A stretch of 34,797 nt of DNA from an uncultured Eubacteriales bacterium (GCA_902794055.1 CADBGC010000005.1:1-34797); one strand, 5' to 3'; shown: positions 13,560 to 22,068, numbered from the stretch's first letter. The notes: generated from the sequence alone by a model not told the origin. Program-made: numbers and translations.

Positions 13560-14846
13560 ATGTTGACAATACAGGCAACGGGCAAATCCGTTGACGCAGC
13601 CATCTACAATGGCCTCGGCCAGCTCGGTCTCTCCATAGACGAGGTCAATATCGAGGTTATCCAGCGCGAGACCAAGGGCATTCTCGGAATCGGTGCAAAG
13701 CCCGCCATCGTCAAGCTCACCGAAAAGCCCAGGGAAGAGGTCGTTATCCCCGACTTCTCTCTCGAAAGGGAGCGCGGCAGGCGTGACAACCGCGACCGCC
13801 GCGACAACCGCGAGCAGCGCGACAACCGTGACCGCCGCGAGAGCCGCGAACAGCGTGACAACCGCGAACAGCGTGACAATCGCGAACAGCGCGACAATCG
13901 CGAGCAGCGCGACAATCGCGAGCAGCGCGACAACCGTGAACAGCGTGACAATCGCGAGCAGCGTGACAATCGCGAACAGCGCGACAATCGTGAACAGCGC
14001 GACAACCGCGACCGCCGCGAGAACCGCAGCGAAAACCGCAGCGAGCGCAGGCAGAGCGAAAGACCGGAGCGCGTTGAGAAGCCCGAGCAGGCTTCCGCTC
14101 CCGCCGATGCGGTCGAAACCGCCGTAAGCACGCCTGTTGCCGGCGAAAAGCCCCGCTCCATCCGTTTTGATAACCGCTCGAACCGCGATAACCGCGACAA
14201 TCAGAGCCGCGACAATCAGAACCGTGACAGTCAGAATCGCAGCGGCAACCGACAGAACAATCGCAGTCGCGGCGACAATCGCGGCGACAACCGCAGGCAG
14301 GCTCCCGAGCGCGAGCCCGCTCCCGAGATCAACTACACCGAGGAGGCGGCTAAAGACGAGCCCGCCGCGCAGTTCGTAAAGGGTCTTATCGACAGAATGC
14401 AGATCGAGGGCAAGGTGCTTGCGGCGCGCGATGACGATGCGCTGCGCCTCCGTGTTGACTGCGGCGAGATGGGCGTTTTGATTGGTCATCGCGGCGAAAC
14501 CCTGGATGCGGTGCAGTATCTCACCGGTCTGGTTGTAAACCGCAACCGCAAAACAGACGGTTACACCCGCGTTACCATCAACACCGAGGATTACCGCGAG
14601 AAGCGCGAGGAAACGCTCGTTCGCCTTGCAAAGCGCATCGCTTCGCAGGTCAAATCGACCGGCTCCCCGAGAACGCTCGAGCCCATGAACCCCTACGAGC
14701 GCAGGATCATCCACTCCGCGCTTCAGAAGAACCCCTTCGTCACCACGCAGAGCGAGGGCGACGAGCCGAACCGCCGCGTGGTCATCTCCCCCAAGCGCAG
14801 GCAGCAGGGCGGCTACAACAGGCGCCCCAACCGTGACCGCGCATGA
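13560..14846 (+). CDS. jag: Jag/KhpB RNA-binding protein with expanded Arg-Asp-Asn repeats
   Basis: 428 residues, about twice the usual size. Residues 1-60 are the Jag_N domain (TGKSVDAAIYNGLGQLGLSI, then TKGILGIGAKPA). Residues about 75-255 are a highly charged disordered region: first RDNREQ-type hexapeptides, then ERRQSERPERVEKPEQ, then a second Arg/Asn/Asp/Ser stretch. Residues about 260-340 are a KH domain with GVLIGHRGETLDAVQYL, and 345-410 an R3H domain with RTLEPMNPYERRIIHSALQ. It is a cytoplasmic RNA-binding protein tied to cell elongation and envelope control in Gram-positives. GGAG lies ahead of ATG 13560. The stop overlaps the mnmE start (ATGA). The repeat section is also a probable site of slippage. 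Confidence 0.93.
   Translation: MLTIQATGKSVDAAIYNGLGQLGLSIDEVNIEVIQRETKGILGIGAKPAIVKLTEKPREEVVIPDFSLERERGRRDNRDRRDNREQRDNRDRRESREQRDNREQRDNREQRDNREQRDNREQRDNREQRDNREQRDNREQRDNREQRDNRDRRENRSENRSERRQSERPERVEKPEQASAPADAVETAVSTPVAGEKPRSIRFDNRSNRDNRDNQSRDNQNRDSQNRSGNRQNNRSRGDNRGDNRRQAPEREPAPEINYTEEAAKDEPAAQFVKGLIDRMQIEGKVLAARDDDALRLRVDCGEMGVLIGHRGETLDAVQYLTGLVVNRNRKTDGYTRVTINTEDYREKREETLVRLAKRIASQVKSTGSPRTLEPMNPYERRIIHSALQKNPFVTTQSEGDEPNRRVVISPKRRQQGGYNRRPNRDRA
13851..14012 (+). repeat. Nine tandem 18-bp units inside jag
   Basis: Nine consecutive units of the form cagcgYgacaaYcgYgaR, each encoding Gln-Arg-Asp-Asn-Arg-Glu (the last ends in Asp). Units differ only at third codon positions, so the protein repeat is kept while DNA copies have drifted, which speaks for selection on the peptide. 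Confidence 0.9.
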
Positions 14847-16222
14847 GCGAAGCCTTGAAAAATTTCAATACCATAAATGACACCGTTTTCGCACTGTCCA
14901 CCCCGGTGGGCGGTGCGATTGCCGTAATTCGGGCGAGCGGCCCCGACTCGAGGCGTGTGCTTTCGCATATCTTCACGGGTCAAATCGAGGCGGGCAGGCT
15001 CGTTTTCGGCAGGATAACGGACGGCAGCCGCATTCTTGATGAAGCCATGGCGGTATTCTTCCGCGCTCCCTCATCCTATACGGGCGAGGATATGTTTGAG
15101 CTGCATCTTCACGGCTCGTATGCGGTGGTTTCCGCCGTTTCCGCGCTGCTTGCAAGCCTCGGCCTTCGCCATGCGGAGCCCGGCGAATTCACCAAGCGGG
15201 CTTTTTTGAACGGCAAGATGGATCTTATTCAGGCGGATGCCGTGATGGATCTTATCAATTCGGAAACCGAAAGAAGCGCAGGAGCCGCGCTCGATCAGCT
15301 CCAAGGCGGGCTGAGCCGCCGCATCGGCGAAGTAGAAGCAAGGCTGATCGACCTTGCCTCGGAGCTTGCCGCCGCGATGGACTACCCCGAGGAGATGGAG
15401 GACGAGGCGCTTTCGGCCGTGCCCGAGGTGCTTTCTCCCGTCATTTCGGAGCTTGCGGAGCTTATTGAAAACGGCAGGGGCGCGAAGATTCTGCGCGAGG
15501 GCGCGAAGCTCGTCATCCTCGGCCTTCCGAACGCCGGCAAATCCAGCCTGATGAACGCGCTGCTCGGGAGCGAGAGGGCGATAGTTACAGATATCGCCGG
15601 CACCACGCGCGACACGCTCGAGGAAAAGCTAAATATCCTCGGCGTTCCCGTGCGCATTGTGGACACGGCGGGGCTTCGTGAGAATGCCGAGAGCCCCGTT
15701 GAAAAGATCGGCATAACCCGCGCAGAAAGCGAGGCCGCGAGCGCCGAATGCCTGCTCTTTATCTTCGATGGTTCAAGTGGAGAGTCTTCGAGCGAGGAGC
15801 TTGCTCTTCTGAAAAAAGCGGATGGAAAGCCCGCCGTTTTTGCCGTCAATAAATGCGATATTTCGCTTGAAAGCTGCAAAAAATACGAAGCCGCGCTCAA
15901 AGCGGAGCTGAATGCGCTTGCTGTCTCCCCCGATACCGTTATCATCAGCACCAAATCGGGCGATGGGCTCGAGGCGCTCAAAGCACTTCTTGCAAAAAAG
16001 CTCGGCGCAAGCGAAAGCCGTGCCATCGTTACCAATTCGCGGCATATCGAAAGGCTCTGTTTTGCCAAAAGCGAGCTTACCGCCGCGCTTGGGGAGAGCT
16101 CGACCGACCTTATCTCGGTCTTTATCTCCTCGGCGCTCTCAGCGCTCTCCGAGATCACGGGGCGCGAGTTCTCCGAGGAGCTTCTCGACAATATTTTTAC
16201 AAAATTTTGCGTTGGCAAATGA
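14843..16222 (+). CDS. mnmE: tRNA uridine-5-carboxymethylaminomethyl GTPase MnmE
   Basis: 459 residues, full length. N-terminal tetrahydrofolate-binding domain (DTVFALSTPVGGAIAVIRAS, EPGEFTKRAFLNGKMDL), helical middle, and an inserted G domain: G1 GLPNAGKSS near residue 230, G2 GTTRDT, G3 DTAG, G4 NKCD. The protein ends IFTKFCVGK, with the invariant C-terminal Cys needed for tRNA modification. With MnmG it installs cmnm5 groups at U34; mnmG, usually next, is not in the window, where a glycogen gene follows instead. Start overlaps jag by 4 bases. The last codons contain the -35 of the glgB promoter. Confidence 0.97.
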   Translation: MSEALKNFNTINDTVFALSTPVGGAIAVIRASGPDSRRVLSHIFTGQIEAGRLVFGRITDGSRILDEAMAVFFRAPSSYTGEDMFELHLHGSYAVVSAVSALLASLGLRHAEPGEFTKRAFLNGKMDLIQADAVMDLINSETERSAGAALDQLQGGLSRRIGEVEARLIDLASELAAAMDYPEEMEDEALSAVPEVLSPVISELAELIENGRGAKILREGAKLVILGLPNAGKSSLMNALLGSERAIVTDIAGTTRDTLEEKLNILGVPVRIVDTAGLRENAESPVEKIGITRAESEAASAECLLFIFDGSSGESSSEELALLKKADGKPAVFAVNKCDISLESCKKYEAALKAELNALAVSPDTVIISTKSGDGLEALKALLAKKLGASESRAIVTNSRHIERLCFAKSELTAALGESSTDLISVFISSALSALSEITGREFSEELLDNIFTKFCVGK

Positions 16223-16240
16223 CGGTTTTTTCGGTATAAT
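16212..16240 (+). promoter_or_regulatory. glgB promoter overlapping the mnmE stop
   Basis: TTGGCA (16212-16217) and TATAAT (16235-16240) with a 17-base spacer. The -35 lies in the last codons of mnmE. Confidence 0.75.
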
Positions 16241-16254
16241 AGAATATAGGTAAA

Positions 16255-16280
16255 AAATGCCGTTTGAAACAGCGGCATTT
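16255..16280 (+). terminator. Hairpin in the glgB leader
   Basis: AAATGCCG and CGGCATTT pair around a 10-base loop, downstream of the TATAAT and 20 bases before the start codon. It is followed by AAACTATT rather than a T-run, so it may be a weak terminator for mnmE or a leader stem. Confidence 0.4.
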
Positions 16281-16299
16281 AAACTATTGCGAGGTCATT

Positions 16300-18123
16300 A
16301 TGGATAAAAACGCACTCTACCTTTTCAATATCGGCGAAAACGCGGAGGCCTACCGCGCACTCGGCGCACATCTTTCAAAGGAGGGCGAGCTTGAGGGCTG
16401 GCGCTTTACCGTTTACGCTCCGAACGCGAAAAAAATCAGCGTCGTTGGCGATTTTAACGATTGGAACGAGTCTGCGCTCCCTATGAAAAAGGACTCGGAG
16501 ACCGGCTGCTGGGAGGCGTTCGCGCCCGATATTTGGTGCGGCCAGAAGTATAAATACCGCATCACGGGGGCGGACGGCAAAACAGTTTACAAGGCCGATC
16601 CCTTCGCCTTCCGCGCCGAAATGCGCCCCGGCACCGCGAGCGTTATCCACGGGCTTCCGAGCTATGAGTGGACGGACGGCGCCTACCTTGAAAAGCGCCA
16701 AAACGAAAGTCAATTTAACCGCGCAATAAATATCTATGAAGCGCATCTCGGCTCGTGGAAGAAGGAGCGCTCCCTTCCCGAATTGACGGACGAGCTTATA
16801 GACTACTGCGCCGAAATGGGCTATACGCATATCGAGCTTCTTCCCGTTTCCGAGTTCCCGCTCGACGACAGCTGGGGCTATCAGACCCTCGGCTACTACG
16901 CCGTTTCCGCGCGCTACGGCACGCCCGAGCAGCTCATGGCGTTCATCGACCGCGCGCACAGCAGGAATATCGGCGTTATCCTCGACTGGGTGCCCGCGCA
17001 TTTTGTGAAGGACGAGGCGGGGCTTATCCGCTTTGACGGCTCGCCGCTGTTTGAAAGCCGCGATCCGCTTCGCGCCGAAATGCCCCAATGGGGAACGCTT
17101 CTTTTCGATTACGGCAAGTCGGAAGTGCGCAGTTTTCTGATCTCAAACGCCGTTTTCTGGCTCAAGCTCTTCCATGCGGACGGCCTGCGCGTTGACGCGG
17201 TGAGCTGTATGCTCTACCACGATTTCGGGCGCGAAAAGTGGAGGCCGAATATCCACGGCGGCAACACGAATCTTGAGGCCGTGGAGTTTCTAAAGCAGCT
17301 CAATATCGTGACCCACCGCGAGTGCCCCGGCTGCCTGATCGTTGCCGAGGAAAGCACCGCCTTTGCGCATATCACGAAGCCCGTTCACGAGGGCGGCTTG
17401 GGCTTTGATTACAAGTGGAACATGGGATTTATGAACGATACCCTGTACTATATCGAGAAGGACCCCGTGTACCGCAAGTACCATCACGACAAGCTGACCT
17501 TCCCCATGAGCTACGCCTACGCCGAGCAGTACGTTCTGCCTTTTTCGCACGACGAGGTCGTGCACGGCAAGCATTCGCTGATAGGGCGCATGCACGGCAG
17601 CTACGAGCAGCAGTTCGAGCAGCTTCGCCTGCTCTTTGCCTACCAGTTCGCCCATCCCGGCAAGAAGCTGAACTTCATGGGCAGCGAGTTCGGGCAGTTC
17701 ATCGAGTGGGACTTCAAGCGCGAGCTGGACTGGTTCCTGCTCGACTACCCCGCGCATAGGGATATGCACGATTTTTCCCGTGCGCTCAACCATTTTTACC
17801 TTGAAAACCCCTGCCTGCACCGCGAGGACACCGGCTTTTTCGGCTTTAGGTGGCTCAGCGTGGACGACAACGAAAACTCCGTTATCGCTTTTGCGCGTCG
17901 CGACGGCAAAAGCCGCCTTATCTTTATCGCGAACTTCACGCCCGCGCCGCATGAAGCCTACCGCGTGCCGCTCGACGAGATCACCGGCGCGCCCGTAACG
18001 CTTAAATGTGTTTTCTCCACGCATGGGCGCGAGCTGACGGTCAGGGCGAGGAAGGTTCGCAAGGGCGAAAGGTATGTGGAGCTGCCGCTGTATCCGTATG
18101 AGGCGGCGTTCTATAAGTATTAA
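16300..18123 (+). CDS. glgB: 1,4-alpha-glucan branching enzyme
   Basis: 607 residues. Residues about 20-110 are a CBM48/early-set domain (WRFTVYAPNAKKISVVGDFN, DWNESALPM). The GH13 catalytic domain follows: EAHLGSW, GYTHIELLPVSEFP, GYYAVSARYGTPEQ; the nucleophile Asp is in GLRVDAVSCML, the acid/base Glu in IVAEES, and the transition-state Asp in FSHDEVVHGK. A C-terminal all-beta domain ends PLYPYEAAFYKY. It moves alpha-1,4 chains to alpha-1,6 branches in glycogen. Start ATG 16300 has GAGGT 5 bases upstream. Own promoter just upstream. Glycogen phosphorylase and phosphoglucomutase lie elsewhere in the window on the opposite strand. Confidence 0.96.
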   Translation: MDKNALYLFNIGENAEAYRALGAHLSKEGELEGWRFTVYAPNAKKISVVGDFNDWNESALPMKKDSETGCWEAFAPDIWCGQKYKYRITGADGKTVYKADPFAFRAEMRPGTASVIHGLPSYEWTDGAYLEKRQNESQFNRAINIYEAHLGSWKKERSLPELTDELIDYCAEMGYTHIELLPVSEFPLDDSWGYQTLGYYAVSARYGTPEQLMAFIDRAHSRNIGVILDWVPAHFVKDEAGLIRFDGSPLFESRDPLRAEMPQWGTLLFDYGKSEVRSFLISNAVFWLKLFHADGLRVDAVSCMLYHDFGREKWRPNIHGGNTNLEAVEFLKQLNIVTHRECPGCLIVAEESTAFAHITKPVHEGGLGFDYKWNMGFMNDTLYYIEKDPVYRKYHHDKLTFPMSYAYAEQYVLPFSHDEVVHGKHSLIGRMHGSYEQQFEQLRLLFAYQFAHPGKKLNFMGSEFGQFIEWDFKRELDWFLLDYPAHRDMHDFSRALNHFYLENPCLHREDTGFFGFRWLSVDDNENSVIAFARRDGKSRLIFIANFTPAPHEAYRVPLDEITGAPVTLKCVFSTHGRELTVRARKVRKGERYVELPLYPYEAAFYKY

Positions 18124-18345
18124 ATGAAGCCGCTGCGCTAATGAAGCACAATGAAGAACTGAAGGAATGGCGGTTGAAAATCCTTCGGATTTTCTGAAAA
18201 AACAGCTCTTTTCTGTTGAACTTCATTTGCCGAAAAAGCGAGCTTTAATTGAAATGCCGCAGGCATTTCTTCATCCGTTTCTTCATTAGCTGCGAGCAGC
18301 GACTTCATTAGTGAAACGGCTTCATTAGCCGAAGGCGTCTTCATT
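18123..18345. repeat. Array of AATGAAG/CTTCATT words separated by small hairpins
   Basis: The left part carries AATGAAG at 18123, 18140 and 18150; the right part carries CTTCAT(T) at 18221, 18268, 18281, 18303, 18320 and 18339, so the whole forms a loose inverted repeat. Between the words sit short palindromes: AAAATCCTTCGGATTTT, GAAATGCCGCAGGCATTTC, AGCTGCGAGCAGC, GCCGAAGGC. This fills the gap between glgB and the ferredoxin-like gene. It looks like a composite dispersed repeat rather than coding DNA. Confidence 0.65.
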
Positions 18346-18359
18346 GGAAAGGAATCCCC

Positions 18360-18821
18360 ATGTGTAACGAACCAAACTATATTGATCGCGCCCCCTCTCC
18401 CTCCCGCCTTATGCGCGGGCGCGTTGCAGTCTGCCTTTGCCCGGGGCAGGATAAATGCGGGCTTTGCGCTTCCGCCTGCGGCTTTGGCGCGATAGCAAAG
18501 CGCGGCAGAGTGCCCGAAGTGGCGCACGATGAGTGCATCGCCTGCGGCGCGTGCGTTCGGGCGTGTCCGTTTGGAAATATGCGCCTTATCGACTTCACCA
18601 AGGCCGAGGATACCGCCGAGCTTACTCTCAAAATACCGAAAAAGCTCGTTCAAAACGGGCTTAGTGCGCTTGCGGACGGCGATATGATAAGCCTGTTTGC
18701 AGTCGGCGAAGGCCAAAGCCCCGATTCCGAGGTGCTCCAGGCGCATTATCTTGACGGCGGCGAGCTGAGTTTAAGGGTGAGAACGGCGAAAGGTAATGCG
18801 TTTGCGCCGTTCAAATGTTAA
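18360..18821 (+). CDS. 4Fe-4S ferredoxin-like protein
   Basis: 153 residues. Cysteine motif one is CLCPGQDKCGLCASACGFGA (residues about 25-44) and motif two is CIACGACVRACPFGNM (about 60-75); the second is a canonical C-x2-C-x2-C-x3-CP cluster site, the first is close to it. The C-terminal half (ELTLKIPKKLVQNGLSALAD onward) has no recognised domain. It resembles the ferredoxin domain of RnfB-like electron carriers, but stands alone and its partner is unknown. GGAAAGGA lies 7-10 bases ahead of the ATG. Cytoplasmic, no signal peptide. Confidence 0.75.
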   Translation: MCNEPNYIDRAPSPSRLMRGRVAVCLCPGQDKCGLCASACGFGAIAKRGRVPEVAHDECIACGACVRACPFGNMRLIDFTKAEDTAELTLKIPKKLVQNGLSALADGDMISLFAVGEGQSPDSEVLQAHYLDGGELSLRVRTAKGNAFAPFKC

Positions 18822-18852
18822 AAAGTAATATCAAAAAGTATTAGGAGAAACT

Positions 18853-19476
18853 ATGTTAAACAGCAAGGGCTTCGATCTTTGGGCGGACGGCTACGACCGT
18901 GACGTGGGGCTTTCCGATGATGACAACCTCTACCCGTTCGCGGGCTATAAGACGGTGCTTAGGCGAATCTTCGATACCGTTATGCAGCAGCCCTCCCCCG
19001 CCGTGCTCGATATCGGCTTCGGAACGGCGGTGCTGACCGCAAAGCTCTATGAATGCGGCTGCCGCGTTTTCGGGCAGGATTTTTCGCCGCGCATGGTGGA
19101 AATAGCAAGCGAAAAAATGCCGAACGCCAAGCTTTTTTGCGGCGATTTTGCGGAAGAGCTTTGCGCGGAGCTTCTTGAAAACCGCTATGATTTCATCATC
19201 GCAACCTACTCGCTCCACCATTTGACGGACGAGCAAAAGCTCCCCTTTATCCACACCCTGCGCTCCCTTCTCACCGAGGGCGGCAGCATCCTTATCGGGG
19301 ACGTTGCGTTTGAAGATCGCGCCGCGCTTGAAGCTTGCCGCGAGGATTGCGGTGAAGAATGGGACGATGAGGAATACTATTTTGCAGCAAGCGAACTGAA
19401 AGAGCATTTTCCAAGCCTTGAATTTGAAAAATGCTCCCATTGTGCGGGAGTGCTGACAATACGCAAAGGAAGATAA
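18853..19476 (+). CDS. Class I SAM-dependent methyltransferase, YrrT-like
   Basis: 207 residues. Motif I AVLDIGFGTAVLTAKLYECG (about 50-70), motif II acidic residue in VFGQDFSPRMVEIA, motif post-I GDFAEEL, motif IV FIIATYSLHHLTDEQK and motif VI GGSILIGDVAFED. The GFGTAV glycine loop deviates slightly from the usual GxGxG. The overall form and the SLHHLT word resemble Bacillus YrrT, a small-molecule methyltransferase near methionine-recycling genes; no such genes are seen here, so the substrate is unknown. It ends 3 bases before the next gene, indicating one operon. AGGAG lies ahead of the ATG. Confidence 0.85.
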   Translation: MLNSKGFDLWADGYDRDVGLSDDDNLYPFAGYKTVLRRIFDTVMQQPSPAVLDIGFGTAVLTAKLYECGCRVFGQDFSPRMVEIASEKMPNAKLFCGDFAEELCAELLENRYDFIIATYSLHHLTDEQKLPFIHTLRSLLTEGGSILIGDVAFEDRAALEACREDCGEEWDDEEYYFAASELKEHFPSLEFEKCSHCAGVLTIRKGR

Positions 19477-19479
19477 CGA

Positions 19480-20031
19480 ATGAAGCTTGTTGTTATAATC
19501 GGGGCGGGCGCGGTTGGCAAAATGACCGTTGGGCAGGAGCTTACCAAGATCACCGAGCTGCGGCTTTTCCATAATCACATGGCGATAGAGCCTGTTTTGG
19601 AGCTTTTCGGCTATTTCGACGGGAAAACGGTTGCGGAGATACGCGAAAGCATCTTCCGCAATTTCGCCGCCTCCGATAACTACGGCATGATCTTCACCTA
19701 TATGTGGGCGTTCGATCATCAGCAGGATCGGGACTATATCGAGCATATAAAAAGCATATTCGAGCCCTACGGCACCGAGTTTTACTGCGTTGAGCTTATC
19801 GCGCCGCAGGAAATTAGGCTTGCGCGCAACGCTACCGAAAACAGGGCGAAAAACAAGCCCTCCAAAGCGAATATCGAGTTTTCGAGCAAGCGGATAATGC
19901 ATGAGGACGCGAACTACCGCCTCGTGAGCCGCGAGGGCGAGGTGCCTTTTGAAAACTATCTGCGGCTAGATAACTCCGAGCTCTCGGCCGTGGAAGCGGC
20001 AAGGATAATAAAGGAAAGATTCGGGCTTTGA
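19480..20031 (+). CDS. P-loop nucleotide kinase-like protein of unknown substrate
   Basis: 183 residues. Walker A at the very start, GAGAVGKMTVGQEL, within a first beta strand (KLVVIIGAG); then HNHMAIEPVLELF, a conserved-looking region of kinases of the shikimate/adenylate type, and CVELIAPQEIRLARNATENR which looks like the lid region with paired Arg. C-terminal ERFGL ends the fold. Such small AAA_18/AAA_33-type proteins phosphorylate small molecules or nucleotides. It follows the methyltransferase by 3 bases and is likely co-translated. Substrate cannot be told from the sequence. Confidence 0.7.
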   Translation: MKLVVIIGAGAVGKMTVGQELTKITELRLFHNHMAIEPVLELFGYFDGKTVAEIRESIFRNFAASDNYGMIFTYMWAFDHQQDRDYIEHIKSIFEPYGTEFYCVELIAPQEIRLARNATENRAKNKPSKANIEFSSKRIMHEDANYRLVSREGEVPFENYLRLDNSELSAVEAARIIKERFGL

Positions 20032-20194
20032 GCCGCTGTTCCCGCCCAAACGGGGCTATCCATTACCCCGCGCAGTTTATCGCCGTCCTCACACCTCGTC
20101 TTGCCACGCACAGGATATTTCGCCGATTTTCCAAGCTGTTTCCGTAAAAAATCGCCATGCTGCGGAGCGTTGCATCGATGCTATGGAGCGATTC

Positions 20195-20224
20195 TTGCCT
20201 TAACTGCCGTCCATGCGCTATGAT
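20195..20224 (+). promoter_or_regulatory. Possible promoter of the XRE regulator
   Basis: TTGCCT (20195-20200) and TATGAT (20219-20224) with an 18-base spacer, 40 bases ahead of the start. The rest of 20032-20264 shows no gene or clear structure. Confidence 0.4.
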
Positions 20225-20264
20225 CGGCGTAACGGGAAACCGAAATACGCCCTTGGAGGTAACT

Positions 20265-20876
20265 ATGGATTTTGCAACCAAACTTAAAGAGGCACGCAAA
20301 GCGGCCGGAATGACACAGGAGCAGCTTGCATCAACGCTTTCCGTTTCAAGGCAGGCTGTGACCAAATGGGAGAGCGGCAAAGGTCTGCCCGACATTGAAA
20401 ACCTGCGACTCATCGCTTCTGCGCTCGGCGTGAGTATCGACTATCTGCTCGATGACGGCGGCGCACTCGATATGTCCGTCATTCGCGAGCCGATCGAGCT
20501 TGCCTCATATTCAGATTCGCATATCGAATGTAAAAAGCGGTACCCGAAGCGGGCGCGACTGAGCGACCAAGCGGTGCTGGCGCGCTTCCCTTCGGCCGAG
20601 ATCCGGTGCCTGATCCATAGGCAGCTCCTCGATAAAAAGGAGCGCCGCCTTCAAACCGCGCTCTGGCTCACCACGCCGTTTGCAAACACCGTGGATATGG
20701 TAAACTCCGTCAAGCACTCCGATAAGCAGTTTTATCTTGTGAACGATGGTGATAAACAGCATCTTGTAATGGTAACAAATGAATTTATGGAGATACGGCA
20801 GCTTGCAAACAGGCAGAATGAAAAACGCTTCGACCTTGGCGAATTCCGCTTCATTCGCGGCATCAAGCTGAGATAA
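20265..20876 (+). CDS. XRE-family transcriptional regulator with C-terminal sensor-like region
   Basis: 203 residues. Residues 1-65 are a Cro/C1-type helix-turn-helix: KLKEARKAAGMTQEQLASTL, SVSRQAVTKWESGKGLPD, LGVSIDYLLDD. The remainder (YSDSHIECKKRYPKRARLSD, FANTVDMVNSVKHSDKQFYL, FIRGIKLR) has no family I recognise; its alternating hydrophobic pattern suggests a small alpha/beta fold. The start at 20265 has GGAGGT 6 bases upstream; the frame extends further 5' but without a ribosome site. Target genes unknown; it is convergent with the GNAT gene and separated by a hairpin. Confidence 0.82.
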   Translation: MDFATKLKEARKAAGMTQEQLASTLSVSRQAVTKWESGKGLPDIENLRLIASALGVSIDYLLDDGGALDMSVIREPIELASYSDSHIECKKRYPKRARLSDQAVLARFPSAEIRCLIHRQLLDKKERRLQTALWLTTPFANTVDMVNSVKHSDKQFYLVNDGDKQHLVMVTNEFMEIRQLANRQNEKRFDLGEFRFIRGIKLR

Positions 20877-20913
20877 AAACGCAAGCGCAAACGGCTTCTT
20901 TCATAAACTGTAT

Positions 20914-20953
20914 CCCCGTGCACACGGTCACAGACGACCCGCGCTGCACGGGG
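20914..20953. terminator. Bidirectional hairpin between convergent genes
   Basis: CCCCGTGCA (20914-20922) and TGCACGGGG (20945-20953) pair perfectly around a 22-base loop, between the XRE gene (+) and the GNAT gene (-). The T-run on the plus side is short (AAATTTC). Confidence 0.6.
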
Positions 20954-20991
20954 AAATTTCATTCGAATTATAAATGGTTGCCCGCTAATTG

Positions 20992-21447
20992 TTAAGCAAA
21001 CCTATAAACAAGGCAAACGCTGTCCGGCGCGGCTTCGTCAAAGTAGCCCGTATCGACAAAGCCCGCTTTTTCATAAACGCGCAGAGCTTCGAGCGCAGCT
21101 TTTTTAACGCAGACCTCCACGCAATCGTATTTGCTCTCGGCTTCAAGCTCCGAAAGGATCATTTGAAGCGCCGCCGTGCCGAAACCCCTGCCTTGATAGC
21201 GCGCATCTATCATGAACTGCTGAAGATCGTAGCATGCGGGCTCCTCGTCCAGATCCTTCACAAGCGCAAGCCCTATCGCCTCGCCCCCGTGCGCTATGCC
21301 GATCACCCGCGCACGGCTTTCGCGGTAGATATAGCCCCGCGCGATTATGCCCAAGGCGCTGTCGAGAAAGCCCCTTTGATCCTCGCGCACGGCAAGGCCG
21401 CGAACGGCGAATTGATTTTCAACAGTTATATCGAATAATTCAATCAT
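20992..21447 (-). CDS. GNAT-family N-acetyltransferase
   Basis: 151 residues. The acetyl-CoA-binding motif A is LQQFMIDARYQGRGFGTAAL (beta4-alpha3), with the pyrophosphate-binding R/Q-x-x-G-x-G/A pattern; ALRVYEKAGFVDTGYF is motif B. The layout resembles polyamine or diamine acetyltransferases of the BltD/PaiA type, which acetylate spermidine-like amines, but the substrate is not determined. ATG at 21447 begins MIELFDITVEN; the frame continues upstream without better support. Last gene of the minus-strand dCMP deaminase-thyX operon, 22 bases after the previous stop. Confidence 0.85.
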   Translation of the reverse strand: MIELFDITVENQFAVRGLAVREDQRGFLDSALGIIARGYIYRESRARVIGIAHGGEAIGLALVKDLDEEPACYDLQQFMIDARYQGRGFGTAALQMILSELEAESKYDCVEVCVKKAALEALRVYEKAGFVDTGYFDEAAPDSVCLVYRFA

Positions 21448-21469
21448 TTTAAAATCTCGATTAAACAAT

Positions 21470-22048
21470 TTATGCAAAAATCGTTGCCATGCCGAAAGCG
21501 CCGCCATCGTCCATTATCTCAATATCCACGCGCTCCCAGTCGTTCACGCCATCGGGCAGCGCTATCTGGATAAGATACGCGCCCATCGTCCGATCGACCG
21601 CGAATTCGCGGACCCTGTTCGTTTCAAGAACGGAGACCTCGCCGCCGTTCACAAAGGCGCGGATGCCCGTTATCTCGGGGCAGATATCCGTTTCCCCGGC
21701 AAGCGCTTTTTTAAGGCTCATCGGGCGAAAATAGGCCATCAGCGCGGGGTGGCCGCCCATCACGCGGAAAACGTTCAAGGCGTACACCTCGAGAGTATCG
21801 AAACGCGCGTCGATCGTCCTGTCCTCGGTGAGATCGATATTCTCGCACCAATACTCAAGGTATTTCTCGCCGTAATCCTTTACTGCCACAAGATACTTGT
21901 ATTCCCCTTCGGGCAGATCGAAGGAGTAAAAGCCCTTTTCATCGCTCAAGCCTTGATGAAGCGGCTCGAAGCGTTCGCTCATAATATAGACGTTCGCGCC
22001 CGCGATGGGGCTGCAGTCCTTATCCATTGTGTGACCCGAAAGAAGCAT
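21470..22048 (-). CDS. CarboxypepD-reg-like beta-sandwich protein, unknown function
   Basis: 192 residues starting MLLSGHTMDKDCSPIAGANV. Residues 1-75 look like a carboxypeptidase regulatory-like/prealbumin-type domain: SPIAGANVYIM, LHQGLSDEKGFYSFDLPEGE, YKYLVAVKDYGEKYLEYW. The C-terminal half (GVNDWERVDIEIMDDGGAFG) appears to be a second beta-rich domain. No signal peptide is seen, which is odd for this fold. GGAGG stands before the ATG at 22048; the frame upstream overlaps thyX and is antisense noise. Between thyX and the acetyltransferase in a tight operon; its role there is unknown. Confidence 0.6.
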   Translation of the reverse strand: MLLSGHTMDKDCSPIAGANVYIMSERFEPLHQGLSDEKGFYSFDLPEGEYKYLVAVKDYGEKYLEYWCENIDLTEDRTIDARFDTLEVYALNVFRVMGGHPALMAYFRPMSLKKALAGETDICPEITGIRAFVNGGEVSVLETNRVREFAVDRTMGAYLIQIALPDGVNDWERVDIEIMDDGGAFGMATIFA

Positions 22049-22068
22049 TTTGTCCTCCAATTTTTCTA

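Noticed and set aside
13851..14012. Tandem repeats considered as a CRISPR array
   Set aside because: Units are contiguous 18-mers in frame with a coding sequence, with no spacers.
13554..14714. 386-residue minus-strand frame with repeated Val/Ala/Leu hydrophobic units
   Set aside because: It is the antisense of the jag charged repeats; the hydrophobic repeats are a by-product of the 18-bp units.
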